58,563 bases of DNA from Burkholderia sp. Ax-1719 (GTDB taxonomy: Bacteria > Pseudomonadota > Gammaproteobacteria > Burkholderiales > Burkholderiaceae): NCBI RefSeq assembly GCF_011753055.1, contig NZ_VWWJ01000036.1, positions 1 through 58,563 on the forward strand, given 5' to 3'. This document shows positions 1 through 8,963 of the stretch, piece by piece. Each line of letters begins with the position of its first letter. The first letter of the stretch is position 1. A model generated the notes under the pieces. That model did not search any database, was not told the DNA's origin, and saw only the letters and a list, made by a program, of their open reading frames with translations. The translations under genes were made by a program, and so were the position numbers.

Positions 1-641
1 TCGCCCAGCGCGTAAGCCGCCGCCCGCCGCGACGACCACGCGATACCCGCGAGCAGCACCATGCCCGGCAGCGTGCCGGAAGCGAAGACGGTCTGCGCCA
101 GGCCGCTCATCAGGCCCGAAAACGCTTGTGCTGCATCCAGCGCGGCGGGTAACGGGGAAACCGCGGTGGCGGTGCGTTCGCCGCCCGCGCCCAACGCCAT
201 CCAGAGCCACGTCGCCGCCAGACACGGCGCCGAATACACCGCCAGGCGCGCGCGGCCCCAAAGATGCACGAGCGGCGTCCCCAGCCATGCGCTGAACGCC
301 GCAGCCAGCAGCGCGAGGGCGAAGGCCGTGGCGGTATCGGCGGCGAAGGTGAAGGCCGCGAGGCCCGCGAGCGCACCGTTGAAGCCCGCCAGGCCGTCGC
401 GGATCGCGTCGAATGGCGCGCGCCCCAGTAGCGCACAGACGTTGGCGGCGGTCGCGCCGATCAGCGCCGCGCAGGCCAGCCGCAGGTCGCAGAGCGCCAG
501 CGCGGCGAGCACGCATGCGCCCGTGCCCGCGTGCCTTTGCAGGACGATCTGGCCGAGACTGCGCAGCAGCGTGCGCAAGGGCTCGGCGAGACTGGCCGCG
601 GAATCGAGGGAAATGGCGCGAACGGTCGCGTGGGATGACAT
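1..641 (-). CDS. Urea transporter (UT family), 3' part beyond window
   Basis: The reading frame starts at the ATG at 639-641 and runs leftward off the window without a stop, so at least 213 codons are present and the C-terminus is missing. The product is very hydrophobic. At about residues 86-96 it carries A-G-F-N-G-A-L-A-G-L-A, which matches the signature of the first half of urea transporters (UT/Yut family), inner-membrane channels for passive urea entry. No nickel or urease gene is visible here; such genes could lie beyond the left edge. No clear Shine-Dalgarno precedes the ATG. The family assignment rests on the signature and hydrophobicity; substrate specificity is inferred. Confidence 0.78.
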   Translation of the reverse strand, partial: MSSHATVRAISLDSAASLAEPLRTLLRSLGQIVLQRHAGTGACVLAALALCDLRLACAALIGATAANVCALLGRAPFDAIRDGLAGFNGALAGLAAFTFAADTATAFALALLAAAFSAWLGTPLVHLWGRARLAVYSAPCLAATWLWMALGAGGERTATAVSPLPAALDAAQAFSGLMSGLAQTVFASGTLPGMVLLAGIAWSSRRAAAYALG

Positions 642-834
642 GGTGGGGCGAAAACGAAGGGAACGAACAAACGATCAAACGCGAAGAACAAGCGGCACGC
701 GCCGCTTCGCGAGCATAGGCGAAGCGCGCCGTCCTGCGCGCGCGCAGACGTAATAGTCGCTATTTGCGGGGCTGCTACGATGAACGCCTGATCCGCCGCA
801 TTGCTGTTCAACACATTCAGCACGGAGACGCACC

Positions 835-1389
835 ATGCGCGAAGTACGTTGGGCTTCGGAGGAAGGCGAGGGCATCGAGCATCTGGCATTCGATGCGAGC
901 GGCGGCGCGATCCGCGTGGAAAGCGTGGTTGTCGGGCAGCGTTACGGCAAGGCGTACGGCCTTTGCTACACGGTGCACTGCGATCCGCATTGGCGCGTGA
1001 CCTACGCGGCGTTTCGCGTGATGGGCGGCGCGAGTTTCGTTATGCACAGCGACGGCCAGGGCCACTGGCGCGACGGCGAGGGCCACGCACTCGACGCCAT
1101 CGAAGGCTGCATCGATATCGACCTCGCGGCCACGCCATTCACCAACACGCTGCCGATTCGCCGCCTGGGTCTCGCGCGCGGCGAGCGTCGTCCGATCGAA
1201 GTAGCCTATATTGCCGCGCCGGAACTCGGGGCCACGCGCGTCGCCCAGGCGTACGTGTGCATCGAGCCGGATCGCGAATACCGCTACGAAGGCATTTTTC
1301 GCGACTTCACCGCGGATCTGAAGATCGACGCGGATGGTCTGGTGATCGACTATCCAACGCTGTTCCGTCGCTTGGCAACGACCGCGTGA
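835..1389 (+). CDS. Putative glycolipid-binding protein (PF06475-like)
   Basis: A 184-residue soluble protein without signal peptide or membrane segment. Its overall pattern fits the putative glycolipid-binding family of which Pseudomonas aeruginosa PA1994 is the structural example: W-A-S-E at the N-terminus, a G-x-x-Y-G-x-x-Y stretch near residue 40, C-I-D-I-D-L-A-A-T-P-F-T-N-T-L-P-I-R near 96-113, and F-x-x-D-L-x-I-D-x-D-G-L-V-x-D-Y-P near the end. GGAG lies 8 bases before the ATG. Its stop codon directly abuts the stop of the convergent MscS gene, the two forming the palindrome TGATCA. The biological role of the family is unproven, so the name reflects fold only. Confidence 0.72.
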   Translation: MREVRWASEEGEGIEHLAFDASGGAIRVESVVVGQRYGKAYGLCYTVHCDPHWRVTYAAFRVMGGASFVMHSDGQGHWRDGEGHALDAIEGCIDIDLAATPFTNTLPIRRLGLARGERRPIEVAYIAAPELGATRVAQAYVCIEPDREYRYEGIFRDFTADLKIDADGLVIDYPTLFRRLATTA

Positions 1390-2241
1390 TCAAGGCGTTG
1401 GCTGCGCGGCAGGCTCGCCGCTTTGCACGATATGCAGTTCGCGCGTGCGCAGCGGCAGCGCGAAATGCGCGTCATTGAGCGTCTGGCGCACCTGACGCGA
1501 GAGTTCCCAACGCATTTCCCAGAACGTATCGATATTGGCCCAGACGCGAATATTCAGCACTGCGATGCTATCGTCGAAGCGCGTCACCATGACTTGCGGC
1601 GCGGGCGCGGCCAGCACGCGCGGATCGGCGGCAGCGAGTGCGCGTAATGCGTCAATCGCGCGATTCACATCGTCGCGCACCGAGACTTCCACTTCCAGAT
1701 CCAGACGGCGCGTGGGATTGCGGCTGTAATTGCGGATCGAATTGCTCCACAGCGCGCTGTTCGGCACGTATTCGCAGATGCCGTCGGGCTTGGTGAGGCG
1801 CGTGGTGAAGAGATTGACTTCCTCGACGGTGCCCGCGACATTGGTGCCGCCATCGATATAGTCGCCCACCTTGAAGGGGCGCAGCAGCAGCAACATGATG
1901 CCGGCGGCGATGTTTTGCAGCGTGCCTTGCAACGCAAGACCGATGGCGAGACCCGCCGCGCCCAGCACCGCGACGATGCTCGCAGTCTGAATGCCGATCT
2001 GCGAAAGCGCGCCGACAATCGCGATCAGACGCACGCCCCATACGGCGCTGTCGCGCACGATGGGCCGCAGCGTGGCGTCGATGCTGCCCTGACGCGAGAG
2101 CCAGTTGCCCGCGCGCCGCGCGATCCACCAGCCAAGCCACAGAATCGCCACAGCCGCGCACAGGCGCAGCGCGAAGGCGGTGAGCGCGTCCCACAGGAAA
2201 CTCCAGTTGGACGGATGAACGTGCACGAGTAGCGATTGCAT
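1390..2241 (-). CDS. MscS-type mechanosensitive channel
   Basis: A 283-residue inner-membrane protein in the size range of E. coli MscS (286 aa). Two hydrophobic segments lie near residues 15-42 and 65-90. They are followed by the pore helix TM3, a glycine/alanine-rich stretch near 92-115 with G-A-A-G-L-A-I-G-L-A-L-Q-G, and then by L-L-R-P-F-K-V-G-D-Y-I, the typical entry to the cytoplasmic beta domain. V-P-N-S-A-L-W and N-Y-S-R-N-P-T-R-R further on are also MscS hallmarks. The role is emergency release of solutes on hypo-osmotic shock. AGGA about 9 bases upstream supports the start. The gene faces the preceding gene tail to tail. Confidence 0.9.
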   Translation of the reverse strand: MQSLLVHVHPSNWSFLWDALTAFALRLCAAVAILWLGWWIARRAGNWLSRQGSIDATLRPIVRDSAVWGVRLIAIVGALSQIGIQTASIVAVLGAAGLAIGLALQGTLQNIAAGIMLLLLRPFKVGDYIDGGTNVAGTVEEVNLFTTRLTKPDGICEYVPNSALWSNSIRNYSRNPTRRLDLEVEVSVRDDVNRAIDALRALAAADPRVLAAPAPQVMVTRFDDSIAVLNIRVWANIDTFWEMRWELSRQVRQTLNDAHFALPLRTRELHIVQSGEPAAQPTP

Positions 2242-2357
2242 GGGGCGATGATCCTCGAAATAAGCGTGCGGGCCGGTGTGCGACCGGCTCGCGGGAGGAC
2301 CTATTTTAAGGGCGTGTGCGCCCCAGATGCGTTCGCTAACGTTGCGCCGGGTTCAGC

Positions 2358-3167
2358 TCAGGCTTTCGTGGCGACGATGAAAAGGCGCGGGAACGGCAAC
2401 AGCACGGTGCCATCGGCCAGGGCGGGATAGGCCTGCGCGATGGCTTCGCGATAGCGCGCCGTGAAAGCCGCACGCTCCTCGTCATTGCCGAGCGCGGCGA
2501 GGAAAGGCCGCAGGGCGCTGCCCTTGAACCATTCCACGACGGCGTCGGCTCCGCCTGCGAGTGCGTGATAGTAGGTCGTGCGCCACACGTCGACGCGCGA
2601 GCAGAGCGGCGCGAGCAGCGCGTAATAGTGGCGCGCATCGTAGCGTTCGGTGCGTGCAGTGTTCGCCAGGCGGCTTGCCCACGGCCCGTTTGCGGCGATC
2701 TCGCGCAGCAACCGGTGTGCGGGTTCGTCGAGATTGTCGGGCATCTGGATGGCGAGATGACCGCCGGGAGCAAGACGCCGCACGAGCTGCGGAAATAGCG
2801 TGTCGTGATCGGGCAACCATTGCAGCACGGCATTCGCCAGCATCAGATCGTAGTGCGGCGCTTCGTCTTGCGCGGATGCGCTCCATTGCGCGATATCGGC
2901 GAGCGTGAAGTCGATCTGCGGCAGCCGTTGGCGCGCGGCGTCCAGCATATCCGCCGATGCGTCGAGACCGCTTATATGGGCTTCAGGCACGCGCGCAATC
3001 AAGCGTTCGGTGGAGTTGCCCGGCCCGCAGCCGATATCGATCGCATGGGTCACCGGCGTGGCAGGTACGGCGGCGAGCAGATCGCGCACGGGCCGCGTGC
3101 GCTCGCTTTCGAACTGTACGTACTGCTTTGCGTAGCCGTCGCCACGTGTGAGGTTGCTGTTCTCCAT
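2358..3167 (-). CDS. tam: Trans-aconitate 2-methyltransferase
   Basis: A 269-residue class I SAM-dependent methyltransferase. The SAM-binding motif I, A-I-D-I-G-C-G-P-G-N-S-T, is at about residues 42-53; the acidic D of G-L-D-A-S-A-D-M-L follows at about 69 and D-I-A-Q-W at about 91. The order L-L-A-N-A-V-L-Q-W-L-P-D-H and G-G-H-L-A-I-Q-M-P-D-N is characteristic of Tam, which methylates trans-aconitate, a spontaneous product of cis-aconitate that inhibits aconitase. GGAGA lies 6 bases before the ATG. It is divergent from a LysR gene that may control it. The Tam name is from pattern recognition; related Tam-like methyltransferases with other acceptors cannot be excluded. Confidence 0.85.
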   Translation of the reverse strand: MENSNLTRGDGYAKQYVQFESERTRPVRDLLAAVPATPVTHAIDIGCGPGNSTERLIARVPEAHISGLDASADMLDAARQRLPQIDFTLADIAQWSASAQDEAPHYDLMLANAVLQWLPDHDTLFPQLVRRLAPGGHLAIQMPDNLDEPAHRLLREIAANGPWASRLANTARTERYDARHYYALLAPLCSRVDVWRTTYYHALAGGADAVVEWFKGSALRPFLAALGNDEERAAFTARYREAIAQAYPALADGTVLLPFPRLFIVATKA

Positions 3168-3251
3168 CGCGTTCTCCTGTTGCGTGCTGCGCCGTGGGGT
3201 AGGGGGAATGCGCGTATTCTGGTCGCCGGGCGGAAATCAGTAAAATGAAAT

Positions 3252-3275
3252 AAATTGACGGATTGATGCCAATTT
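3252..3275. promoter_or_regulatory. Inverted repeat in the tam/LysR divergent region
   Basis: AAATTG at 3252-3257 and CAATTT at 3270-3275 form perfect 6-base arms with a 12-base spacer, ending three bases before the LysR start codon. LysR regulators usually bind imperfect dyads between divergent genes, so this is a candidate operator. It does not show the exact T-N11-A form and its AT-rich arms could be coincidental. Confidence 0.35.
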
Positions 3276-3278
3276 CTA

Positions 3279-4175
3279 ATGAAAATCGACACACTCGGCG
3301 TACAGGCATTCGTGGCCATCGCGGAAGGCGGCAGCTTCCGGCAAGCGGCGCAGGAGCTCAATGTCACGCAAACAGCCATCACGCAGCGGCTGCGCAAGCT
3401 CGAATCGTATCTTGGCGTGGTGCTGGTCGAGCGCACCACGCGCCATTGCGCGCTCACGGAAATCGGCGAGCGCTTTTTGCCGCAGGCGCGCCGTCTGTTA
3501 GGCGAACTGGCCGATGCCCTCACGGAAATCCGCGAGACCGGCATGAGCCAGCGCGGCGACGTGTCGATTGCCTGTGTGCCAACGGTCGGCGTGCAGTATC
3601 TGCCGCGCGTGCTGCGGCGCTTTTCGGCGAGCCGTCCGCATGATCGCGTGCGGATTCTCGATCATGCGTCCGCGCATGTGCGCGCGGCGGTGCTCAGGCG
3701 TGAGGCGGAATTCGGCATTGGCGTGGCGGGCGAGCAGCATCCCGAGTTGACGAGCGTGCCGCTCACCACCGATCCCTATGTGCTGGTGTGCCGCGACGAT
3801 CATCCGCTGGCGAAGCGGCGGCGCGTGAAGTGGTCGGCGCTAGGCGCACACGCGCTGATTTTCGCGGGCGAAGTGAGCGCGAATCGCGGCTTGCTGGATG
3901 TCGCGCTCGAAACCAATGGCGTGAATCTGCGCGCGTTTTACGAGGTGCAGCGCAGTTCGACGGCGCTTGGACTGGTCGCGGAAGGGCTGGGCGCGGCGGT
4001 GGTGCCGCGGCTCGCGGTGCAGAAGGATGTGTTCCCGATGGTGCGCGTGATCGAACTGATCGAGCCCGATGTGTCGCGCACCTTGGTATTGCTCACGCGC
4101 AAGGCCGCGCATCTTTCGCCTGCGGCACAGGCGCTCTATGACATGTTGCTGGATCAGGCACAGATGCCGCGCTAG
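3279..4175 (+). CDS. LysR-family transcriptional regulator
   Basis: A 298-residue protein. The N-terminal winged HTH covers about residues 4-62 (S-F-R-Q-A-A-Q-E-L-N-V-T-Q-T-A-I-T-Q-R as the helix-turn-helix, then L-E-S-Y-L-G-V-V-L-V-E-R), and the rest is a periplasmic-binding-protein-like effector domain starting near residue 90. It is transcribed divergently from tam with 111 bases between the starts, so control of tam and of itself is the natural inference; an inverted repeat just upstream could be its operator. The effector is not predictable. Confidence 0.92.
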   Translation: MKIDTLGVQAFVAIAEGGSFRQAAQELNVTQTAITQRLRKLESYLGVVLVERTTRHCALTEIGERFLPQARRLLGELADALTEIRETGMSQRGDVSIACVPTVGVQYLPRVLRRFSASRPHDRVRILDHASAHVRAAVLRREAEFGIGVAGEQHPELTSVPLTTDPYVLVCRDDHPLAKRRRVKWSALGAHALIFAGEVSANRGLLDVALETNGVNLRAFYEVQRSSTALGLVAEGLGAAVVPRLAVQKDVFPMVRVIELIEPDVSRTLVLLTRKAAHLSPAAQALYDMLLDQAQMPR

Positions 4176-4208
4176 ACGGGCGACGTATCTAGCAAGGCAT
4201 GCCTGGCT

Positions 4209-4760
4209 TCAATCGATCGGCACGCTTTGCGCCCCTTCACCCAGCGTACGCTGCATCAGCGCCGTGTCGCGCCAGGCGCCGTGCTTGAACCCGACCGATC
4301 GCAGCGTGCCCACCGGCTCGAAGCCCAGACTCGCGTGCAGTGCGAGCGATCCGCCTTGCGGGTCGGCGATCACGGCGATCATTTGACGCCAGGGGCCCGC
4401 TTCGCAACGCTCGATCAGCGCGGCTAGCAAGGTGCGACCCAAGCCACGCCCGCGAAACGCTTCGTCGATATAGATCGAATCTTCGACCGTAAAGCGGTAG
4501 GCCGGACGCGGCCGATACGGCGTGGCGTAACAGTAGCCCGCCACGCATCCATCGATTTCCGCGACGATCCACGGCAAGCCGTGTTCGCGTACAGCGGCGT
4601 GACGGCGCAGCATTTCGTCGAGCGAAGGCGGCGTTTCTTCGAACGACGCCGTGCCGTACTGCACGTGATGGGCGTAAATCGCGGCGATGGCGGGGAAGTC
4701 TGCGGGCGTGGCGTCGCGCAACAGCGGCGCGGCAATGGGCGGTGCGTTCATGATCGGCAT
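4209..4760 (-). CDS. GNAT N-acetyltransferase, phosphinothricin/methionine-sulfone type
   Basis: A 183-residue GNAT-fold protein. L-L-R-D-A-T-P-A-D-F-P-A-I-A-A-I-Y at residues 13-29 begins strand 1 and helix 1. The acetyl-CoA pyrophosphate loop is seen in F-R-G-R-G-L-G-R-T-L-L, and A-L-H-A-S-L-G-F-E-P-V-G-T-L is the C-terminal motif of the Pat/Bar/MddA branch, which acetylates phosphinothricin-like amino acids and methionine sulfone or sulfoximine. In non-producing bacteria these enzymes usually detoxify such glutamate analogues. Two in-frame ATGs, 4760 and 4751, are possible starts and neither has a strong Shine-Dalgarno. The substrate is inferred from branch resemblance only. Confidence 0.84.
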   Translation of the reverse strand: MPIMNAPPIAAPLLRDATPADFPAIAAIYAHHVQYGTASFEETPPSLDEMLRRHAAVREHGLPWIVAEIDGCVAGYCYATPYRPRPAYRFTVEDSIYIDEAFRGRGLGRTLLAALIERCEAGPWRQMIAVIADPQGGSLALHASLGFEPVGTLRSVGFKHGAWRDTALMQRTLGEGAQSVPID

Positions 4761-4885
4761 GCGGATTCAATGTGCCGCGCAAGCGGCGCGGCGCTCGCAT
4801 CCACTATGCCTTGCGGGCGGCCCGAAATGAAGCGCGTCAAAAATCCGGCGCAGGCATTGGCGTTTGAATCCTATCTGCTATGCAT

Positions 4886-5788
4886 TCAACCCGCACGCGC
4901 CGGAGCGGGCGTAGCGCGCCCGAAGCGCCGCGCCCCCGCCACGCAGGCGATCACGACCGCCGTGACGGCGAGCATCGCGGGCGGCACTGCCTCATGGAGC
5001 AGCAGCGCGGCAAGCACGAAGCCGAAGAACGGCTGCAGCAACTGCAACTGGCCGACGCCCGCGATCCCGCCAAGCGCCAGGCCGCGATACCAGAACACGA
5101 AGCCGATCAACATGCTGAAAAGCGACACATAGGCGAGTCCCCACCACGACGCAGCGCTCACGGACGCGAACGAAACCGGCATGAACCAGCCCGCGAGCGG
5201 CGCCATCACCGGCAACGAAATCACCAGCGCCCAGCAGATCACCTGCCAGCCGCCGAGCCGGCGCGAAAGCCGCGCGCCTTCCGCATAGCCCAGCCCGCAG
5301 ACGACGATGGCGGCGAGCATCAGCGCATCGCCGATGGGCGAGGCGTCCGCGCCGTGGCGCAGCGCGAACGCGACGACGGCGGCGCTCCCAATCGCCGAAA
5401 ACAGCCAGAACACGGGCTGCGGGCGCTCGCCGCCGCGCAGCACGCCGAACAACGCCGTCGAAAGCGGCAGCAGGCCGACGAAGACGATCGCATGCGCCGA
5501 ACTCACATGCCGCAGCGCGAGCGCCGTGAGCAGCGGGAAACCCACCACCACGCCCAGCGCCACGATCACGAGCGGCCAGAGTTCGCGCCGTTCGGGCCAC
5601 GCGGCGCGGAAGAGCACCAGTAGCAGCGCGCCGAGTGCGCCTGCCAGCGTGGCGCGCGCGCCGGTCAGAAAGAGCGGATCGAGGCCGAGCACGGCCAGCC
5701 GCGTGGCGGGCAGCGAGCCGCTGAAGATCAGCACGCCGGCGAGACCGCAGAGCCAGCCATCGGTAGTGGTATCGAGGGATTTGCGCAT
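4886..5788 (-). CDS. EamA/DMT-family exporter
   Basis: A 300-residue protein with about ten hydrophobic segments arranged as two EamA repeats, each about 140 residues. G-V-L-I-F-S-G-S-L-P-A-T-R at the first helix and Y-V-S-L-F-S-M-L-I-G-F-V-F-W-Y-R-G-L-A in the second repeat are typical. Drug/metabolite transporters of this kind export amino acids or other small metabolites across the inner membrane. The gene is divergent from a MocR-type regulator; such pairs are common and suggest that the regulator controls this exporter. The transported compound is unknown. Confidence 0.87.
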   Translation of the reverse strand: MRKSLDTTTDGWLCGLAGVLIFSGSLPATRLAVLGLDPLFLTGARATLAGALGALLLVLFRAAWPERRELWPLVIVALGVVVGFPLLTALALRHVSSAHAIVFVGLLPLSTALFGVLRGGERPQPVFWLFSAIGSAAVVAFALRHGADASPIGDALMLAAIVVCGLGYAEGARLSRRLGGWQVICWALVISLPVMAPLAGWFMPVSFASVSAASWWGLAYVSLFSMLIGFVFWYRGLALGGIAGVGQLQLLQPFFGFVLAALLLHEAVPPAMLAVTAVVIACVAGARRFGRATPAPARAG

Positions 5789-5865
5789 GAATTCGACGAG
5801 AGAGTAAGCGTTAAGCCATTCGACCGATCATGCGCGCGTGGGGACAAACCGGTAAGCTAAGCATC

Positions 5866-5909
5866 AGTACAATTTCGACAAACTGTATTGGATACGGAGC
5901 AGTACAGAT
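5866..5909. promoter_or_regulatory. Candidate MocR operator: three GTACA/TGTA half-sites
   Basis: AGTACAAT at 5866-5873, the inverted ACTGTATT at 5882-5889 and AGTACAGAT at 5901-5909 recur in the short divergent region, the last one overlapping the MocR start codon. The first two make an imperfect dyad of TACAATT with AACTGTA (six of seven positions). MocR dimers commonly bind combined direct and inverted repeats, so autoregulation and control of the divergent exporter are plausible inferences. Confidence 0.45.
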
Positions 5910-7371
5910 GGAGGACACGCTTCGCGCGCCGAGCGCAACGAAAGTCAGCAGCGCAGCCGCAGCACCGCTAACCCGCGTCGAACAGGTGATGGAGGCCGTG
6001 CGCGAGCGCATTGCGACGCGCGCGCTGGCGGCCGGGGCGCGCGTGCCGTCGATCCGCGTCATGAGCGAGCAGATGGGCGTGTCGAAGTCGACCGTGGTGG
6101 AGGCGTACGAACGGCTGGTCGCCGAAGGCGCCCTGGCGGCGCGGCGTGGCTCCGGCTTTTTCGTGGCGGGACATGGCGCTGCATTGACGCGCGGCCTTGC
6201 CGGCATGCACGGAACGCCCGGCCCAAAGATCGACCGCGAAATCGATCCGCTCTGGCTCACGCGCCAGTCGCTCGAAACCGATGCGCGCGCGCTGCGTCCC
6301 GGCTGCGGCTGGTTGCCCGCCGCGTGGCTGCCGCAGGATGCGGTGCGGCGTGCGCTGCGCGCCATCGCCCGCGACCCGCGCGCGCAACTCACCGATTACG
6401 CCACGCCGCTGGGCCTGCCCGCGCTGCGCCATCAGCTGGCGTGGCGGCTTGGCCAGCATGGCATCGACGCCGCGCCGGAGCAGATCGTCCTGACTGATGG
6501 TGGCAGCCAGGCGCTCGACATCCTGTGCCGCTTCCTGCTCGAACCCGGCGATGTCGTGGTCGTCGACGATCCGTGCTACTTCAATTTCCAGGCGCTGCTA
6601 CGCGTGCATCGCGTGCAGATCGTGAGCGTGCCCTATACGCCCACCGGGCCCGATCTGGCCGCGTTCGAGCGCGTGCTCAAGGAACATCGGCCGCGCTTGT
6701 ACGTGACGAATTCGGCGATCCACAATCCGACCGGCGCGACGCTCGCGCCCGCGATTGCGCACCGGTTGCTCAAGCTCGCCGAGGAGCACGATCTTCTGAT
6801 CGTCGAAGACGATATTTTCGCCGACTTCGAGACTGATCCCGCGCCGCGTCTCGCCGCCTTCGACGGCCTCGCGCGCGTGGTGGCGATCGGCAGTTTTTCG
6901 AAGACCATGACGGCGGCCGCGCGTTGCGGCTATATCGCGGCGCGCGCGGACTGGGTCGAACCGCTCGTCGATCTCAAGCTTTCGGTGTCGTTCGGCAATG
7001 GGGAACTGGCGGCCGATCTGGTGCAGCGTCTGCTGGTGGACGGCACCTATCGGCGTTATCTGGATGGGCTGCGCGCGCAGCTTGCCGATGCGATGGGCGA
7101 GACACTGCGTCGTCTCGCGTCGGCGGGACTTACGGCCTGGACGCGGCCGCAGGCGGGCATGTTGTTGTGGGCTCAACTACCCGATGGGCTCGACGCGGCG
7201 CAGGTCGCGCGCGAGGCGCTCGTCGATGGGGTGGTGCTGGCGCCGGGGAACGTGTTTAGCGTGTCGCGCAATGCGGCCAGTTTTCTGCGCTTCAATGCTT
7301 CGCAGTGCAACCGGCCAAAAGTCTACGAAACCTTGCAGCGCGCGATGGAGCGCGCTGCAACGCCTGCGTGA
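5908..7371 (+). CDS. MocR/PdxR-type GntR regulator with aminotransferase-like domain
   Basis: A 487-residue regulator. The N-terminal winged HTH of GntR type occupies about residues 22-88 (V-P-S-I-R-V-M-S-E-Q-M-G-V-S-K-S-T-V is the recognition part). The remainder resembles a fold-type I aminotransferase, with the PLP-binding lysine at K332 in G-S-F-S-K-T-M-T and N-P-T-G-A before it. Such proteins are PLP-responsive transcription factors. The ATG at 5908 follows GGAG by 10 bases and is preferred over an in-frame upstream ATG at 5830, which would put the divergent operator within the coding region. It probably controls the divergent EamA exporter. Confidence 0.9.
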   Translation: MEDTLRAPSATKVSSAAAAPLTRVEQVMEAVRERIATRALAAGARVPSIRVMSEQMGVSKSTVVEAYERLVAEGALAARRGSGFFVAGHGAALTRGLAGMHGTPGPKIDREIDPLWLTRQSLETDARALRPGCGWLPAAWLPQDAVRRALRAIARDPRAQLTDYATPLGLPALRHQLAWRLGQHGIDAAPEQIVLTDGGSQALDILCRFLLEPGDVVVVDDPCYFNFQALLRVHRVQIVSVPYTPTGPDLAAFERVLKEHRPRLYVTNSAIHNPTGATLAPAIAHRLLKLAEEHDLLIVEDDIFADFETDPAPRLAAFDGLARVVAIGSFSKTMTAAARCGYIAARADWVEPLVDLKLSVSFGNGELAADLVQRLLVDGTYRRYLDGLRAQLADAMGETLRRLASAGLTAWTRPQAGMLLWAQLPDGLDAAQVAREALVDGVVLAPGNVFSVSRNAASFLRFNASQCNRPKVYETLQRAMERAATPA

Positions 7372-7387
7372 GTGTGGTCTGGATGTT

Positions 7388-8914
7388 TCAGTGATGCGTA
7401 CGCAACGGCGCATTGCGCATCAACCAGGACAGCGCAAAGGCCAGCACGACCACGCACGCCGCCGAGAGATAAACCGTATGCAGCGCGCCCGCGAACGCAT
7501 CGAGATATTGCGCGTGCAGCGCGGGCGGCAGATGGCGAATCACTTCAGGCGTGAGCGGCTGGGGCAGTTCGACATCGGCGCTGATCAAGGCGGCCAGCCG
7601 CGTATGCAGGCCGTGCGAAAACACCGCGCCGAACGCCGCCACGCCCACCGAGCCGCCAATCGAGCGGAACAGCGTCGCGCCCGAAGTCGCCACGCCCATA
7701 TGGCGGAATTCCACCGTGTTCTGCACGGCCAGAATCAGCACCTGCATCACCATGCCCAGCCCGCAGCCGAGCAGGCCCATGTACAGATACATCTGCGTGA
7801 TCGGCGTGGAGATTTCCAGCCGCGCGAGCAGCATCATCGCCGCGGCCACGCATGCGGTGCCCAGGATCGGGAACATGCGGTACTTGCCGATCTTGCTGAT
7901 GATGCGTCCGGCGACCATCGACATGACCAGTACGCCGCCCATCATCGGCAACATCTGCACGCCGGCCTGCGAAGGCGTCGAGCCCTTCACGACCTGCAAA
8001 TAGAGCGGCAGGAACGTCACCGACCCAAACAGCGACACGCCGACGATAAAGCCGATCAGGCTCGACAGCACGAAGGTGCGCTCGCGAAACAGCGCCAACG
8101 GCATGATGGGCTCGACCGCGTGCTTTTCCTCGTGGATGAAGCCCGCGACGGCCACCACGCCCATCAGCAAGGTCAGCCAGAGTTGCGGCGAATTCCACGG
8201 CAGCAGCGATCCGCCCTCGCTCGTGAAGAGGATCAGGCAGGTGAGCGCGGCGGCCAGCCAGCCCGCGCCCAAATAGTCGATCACGTGCTTGACCTGCTCG
8301 ACGCGCGGCTTGAACACCGCGCCGATCACCACCAGCGCGAGCGCGCCCAGCGGCAGGTTGATGTAGAAAATCCAGCGCCACGACAGATGCTCGACCAGAA
8401 AGCCGCCGAGCAGCGGACCGACCACGGTCGCGAGGCCGAACACGCCGCCGAACATGCCTTGGTACTTGCCGCGCTGCGCAGGCGGAATGACGTCGCCGAC
8501 AGCGGCCATCGTCACGACCATGAGGCCGCCGCCGCCGATGCCCTGCAGTGCGCGCAGCGCGATCAGCTGGGGCATGTTCTGCGCGACGCCGCACAGCGCG
8601 GATCCGACCAGGAAAATCACGATGGCCGTCTGCAGCACGATCTTGCGGCCGAACAGGTCGCCGAACTTGCCGTACAGCGGTACGACGATGGTGGAGGTGA
8701 GCAGGTAAGCGGTCACGACCCACGAGAGCCGGTCGAGCCCGCCCAGTTCGCCGACGATGGTGGGCAGGGCGGTCGACACGATGGTCTGGTCGAGCGCGGC
8801 CAGCAGCATGACGAGCAGCAGCGCGGGGAACAGCAGACGCAGCGGCGGGTGCGCCGACGCCGCGGGACCGGATTCCGTGTTAACGGAGAGCGCGGTTTGC
8901 GTGGGGGATGGCAT
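7388..8914 (-). CDS. DHA2-family (14-TM) multidrug MFS exporter
   Basis: A 508-residue membrane protein with about 14 hydrophobic segments. It has L-D-Q-T-I-V-S-T-A-L-P-T-I in helix 1, L-Y-G-K-F-G-D-L-F-G-R-K in the loop 2-3 motif and G-G-G-L-M-V in motif C, all typical of proton-driven EmrB/QacA exporters. I use the ATG at 8914 because GGAG stands 8 bases upstream; an in-frame ATG at 8950 has no such site. It is divergent from a TetR gene with a palindrome between them, a classic layout for a substrate-induced efflux pump. No membrane-fusion partner is adjacent, so it may act alone. Confidence 0.9.
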   Translation of the reverse strand: MPSPTQTALSVNTESGPAASAHPPLRLLFPALLLVMLLAALDQTIVSTALPTIVGELGGLDRLSWVVTAYLLTSTIVVPLYGKFGDLFGRKIVLQTAIVIFLVGSALCGVAQNMPQLIALRALQGIGGGGLMVVTMAAVGDVIPPAQRGKYQGMFGGVFGLATVVGPLLGGFLVEHLSWRWIFYINLPLGALALVVIGAVFKPRVEQVKHVIDYLGAGWLAAALTCLILFTSEGGSLLPWNSPQLWLTLLMGVVAVAGFIHEEKHAVEPIMPLALFRERTFVLSSLIGFIVGVSLFGSVTFLPLYLQVVKGSTPSQAGVQMLPMMGGVLVMSMVAGRIISKIGKYRMFPILGTACVAAAMMLLARLEISTPITQMYLYMGLLGCGLGMVMQVLILAVQNTVEFRHMGVATSGATLFRSIGGSVGVAAFGAVFSHGLHTRLAALISADVELPQPLTPEVIRHLPPALHAQYLDAFAGALHTVYLSAACVVVLAFALSWLMRNAPLRTHH

Positions 8915-8963
8915 CGGGGAATCTCCAGCCTTGGGAAGCCTTGAAGGCATCGCGGATCTTGAA

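Noticed and set aside
6998..8944. A 648-codon plus-strand frame over the DHA2 exporter
   Set aside because: Out of frame with the MocR gene and antisense to a well-supported transporter; no ribosome site or family resemblance.
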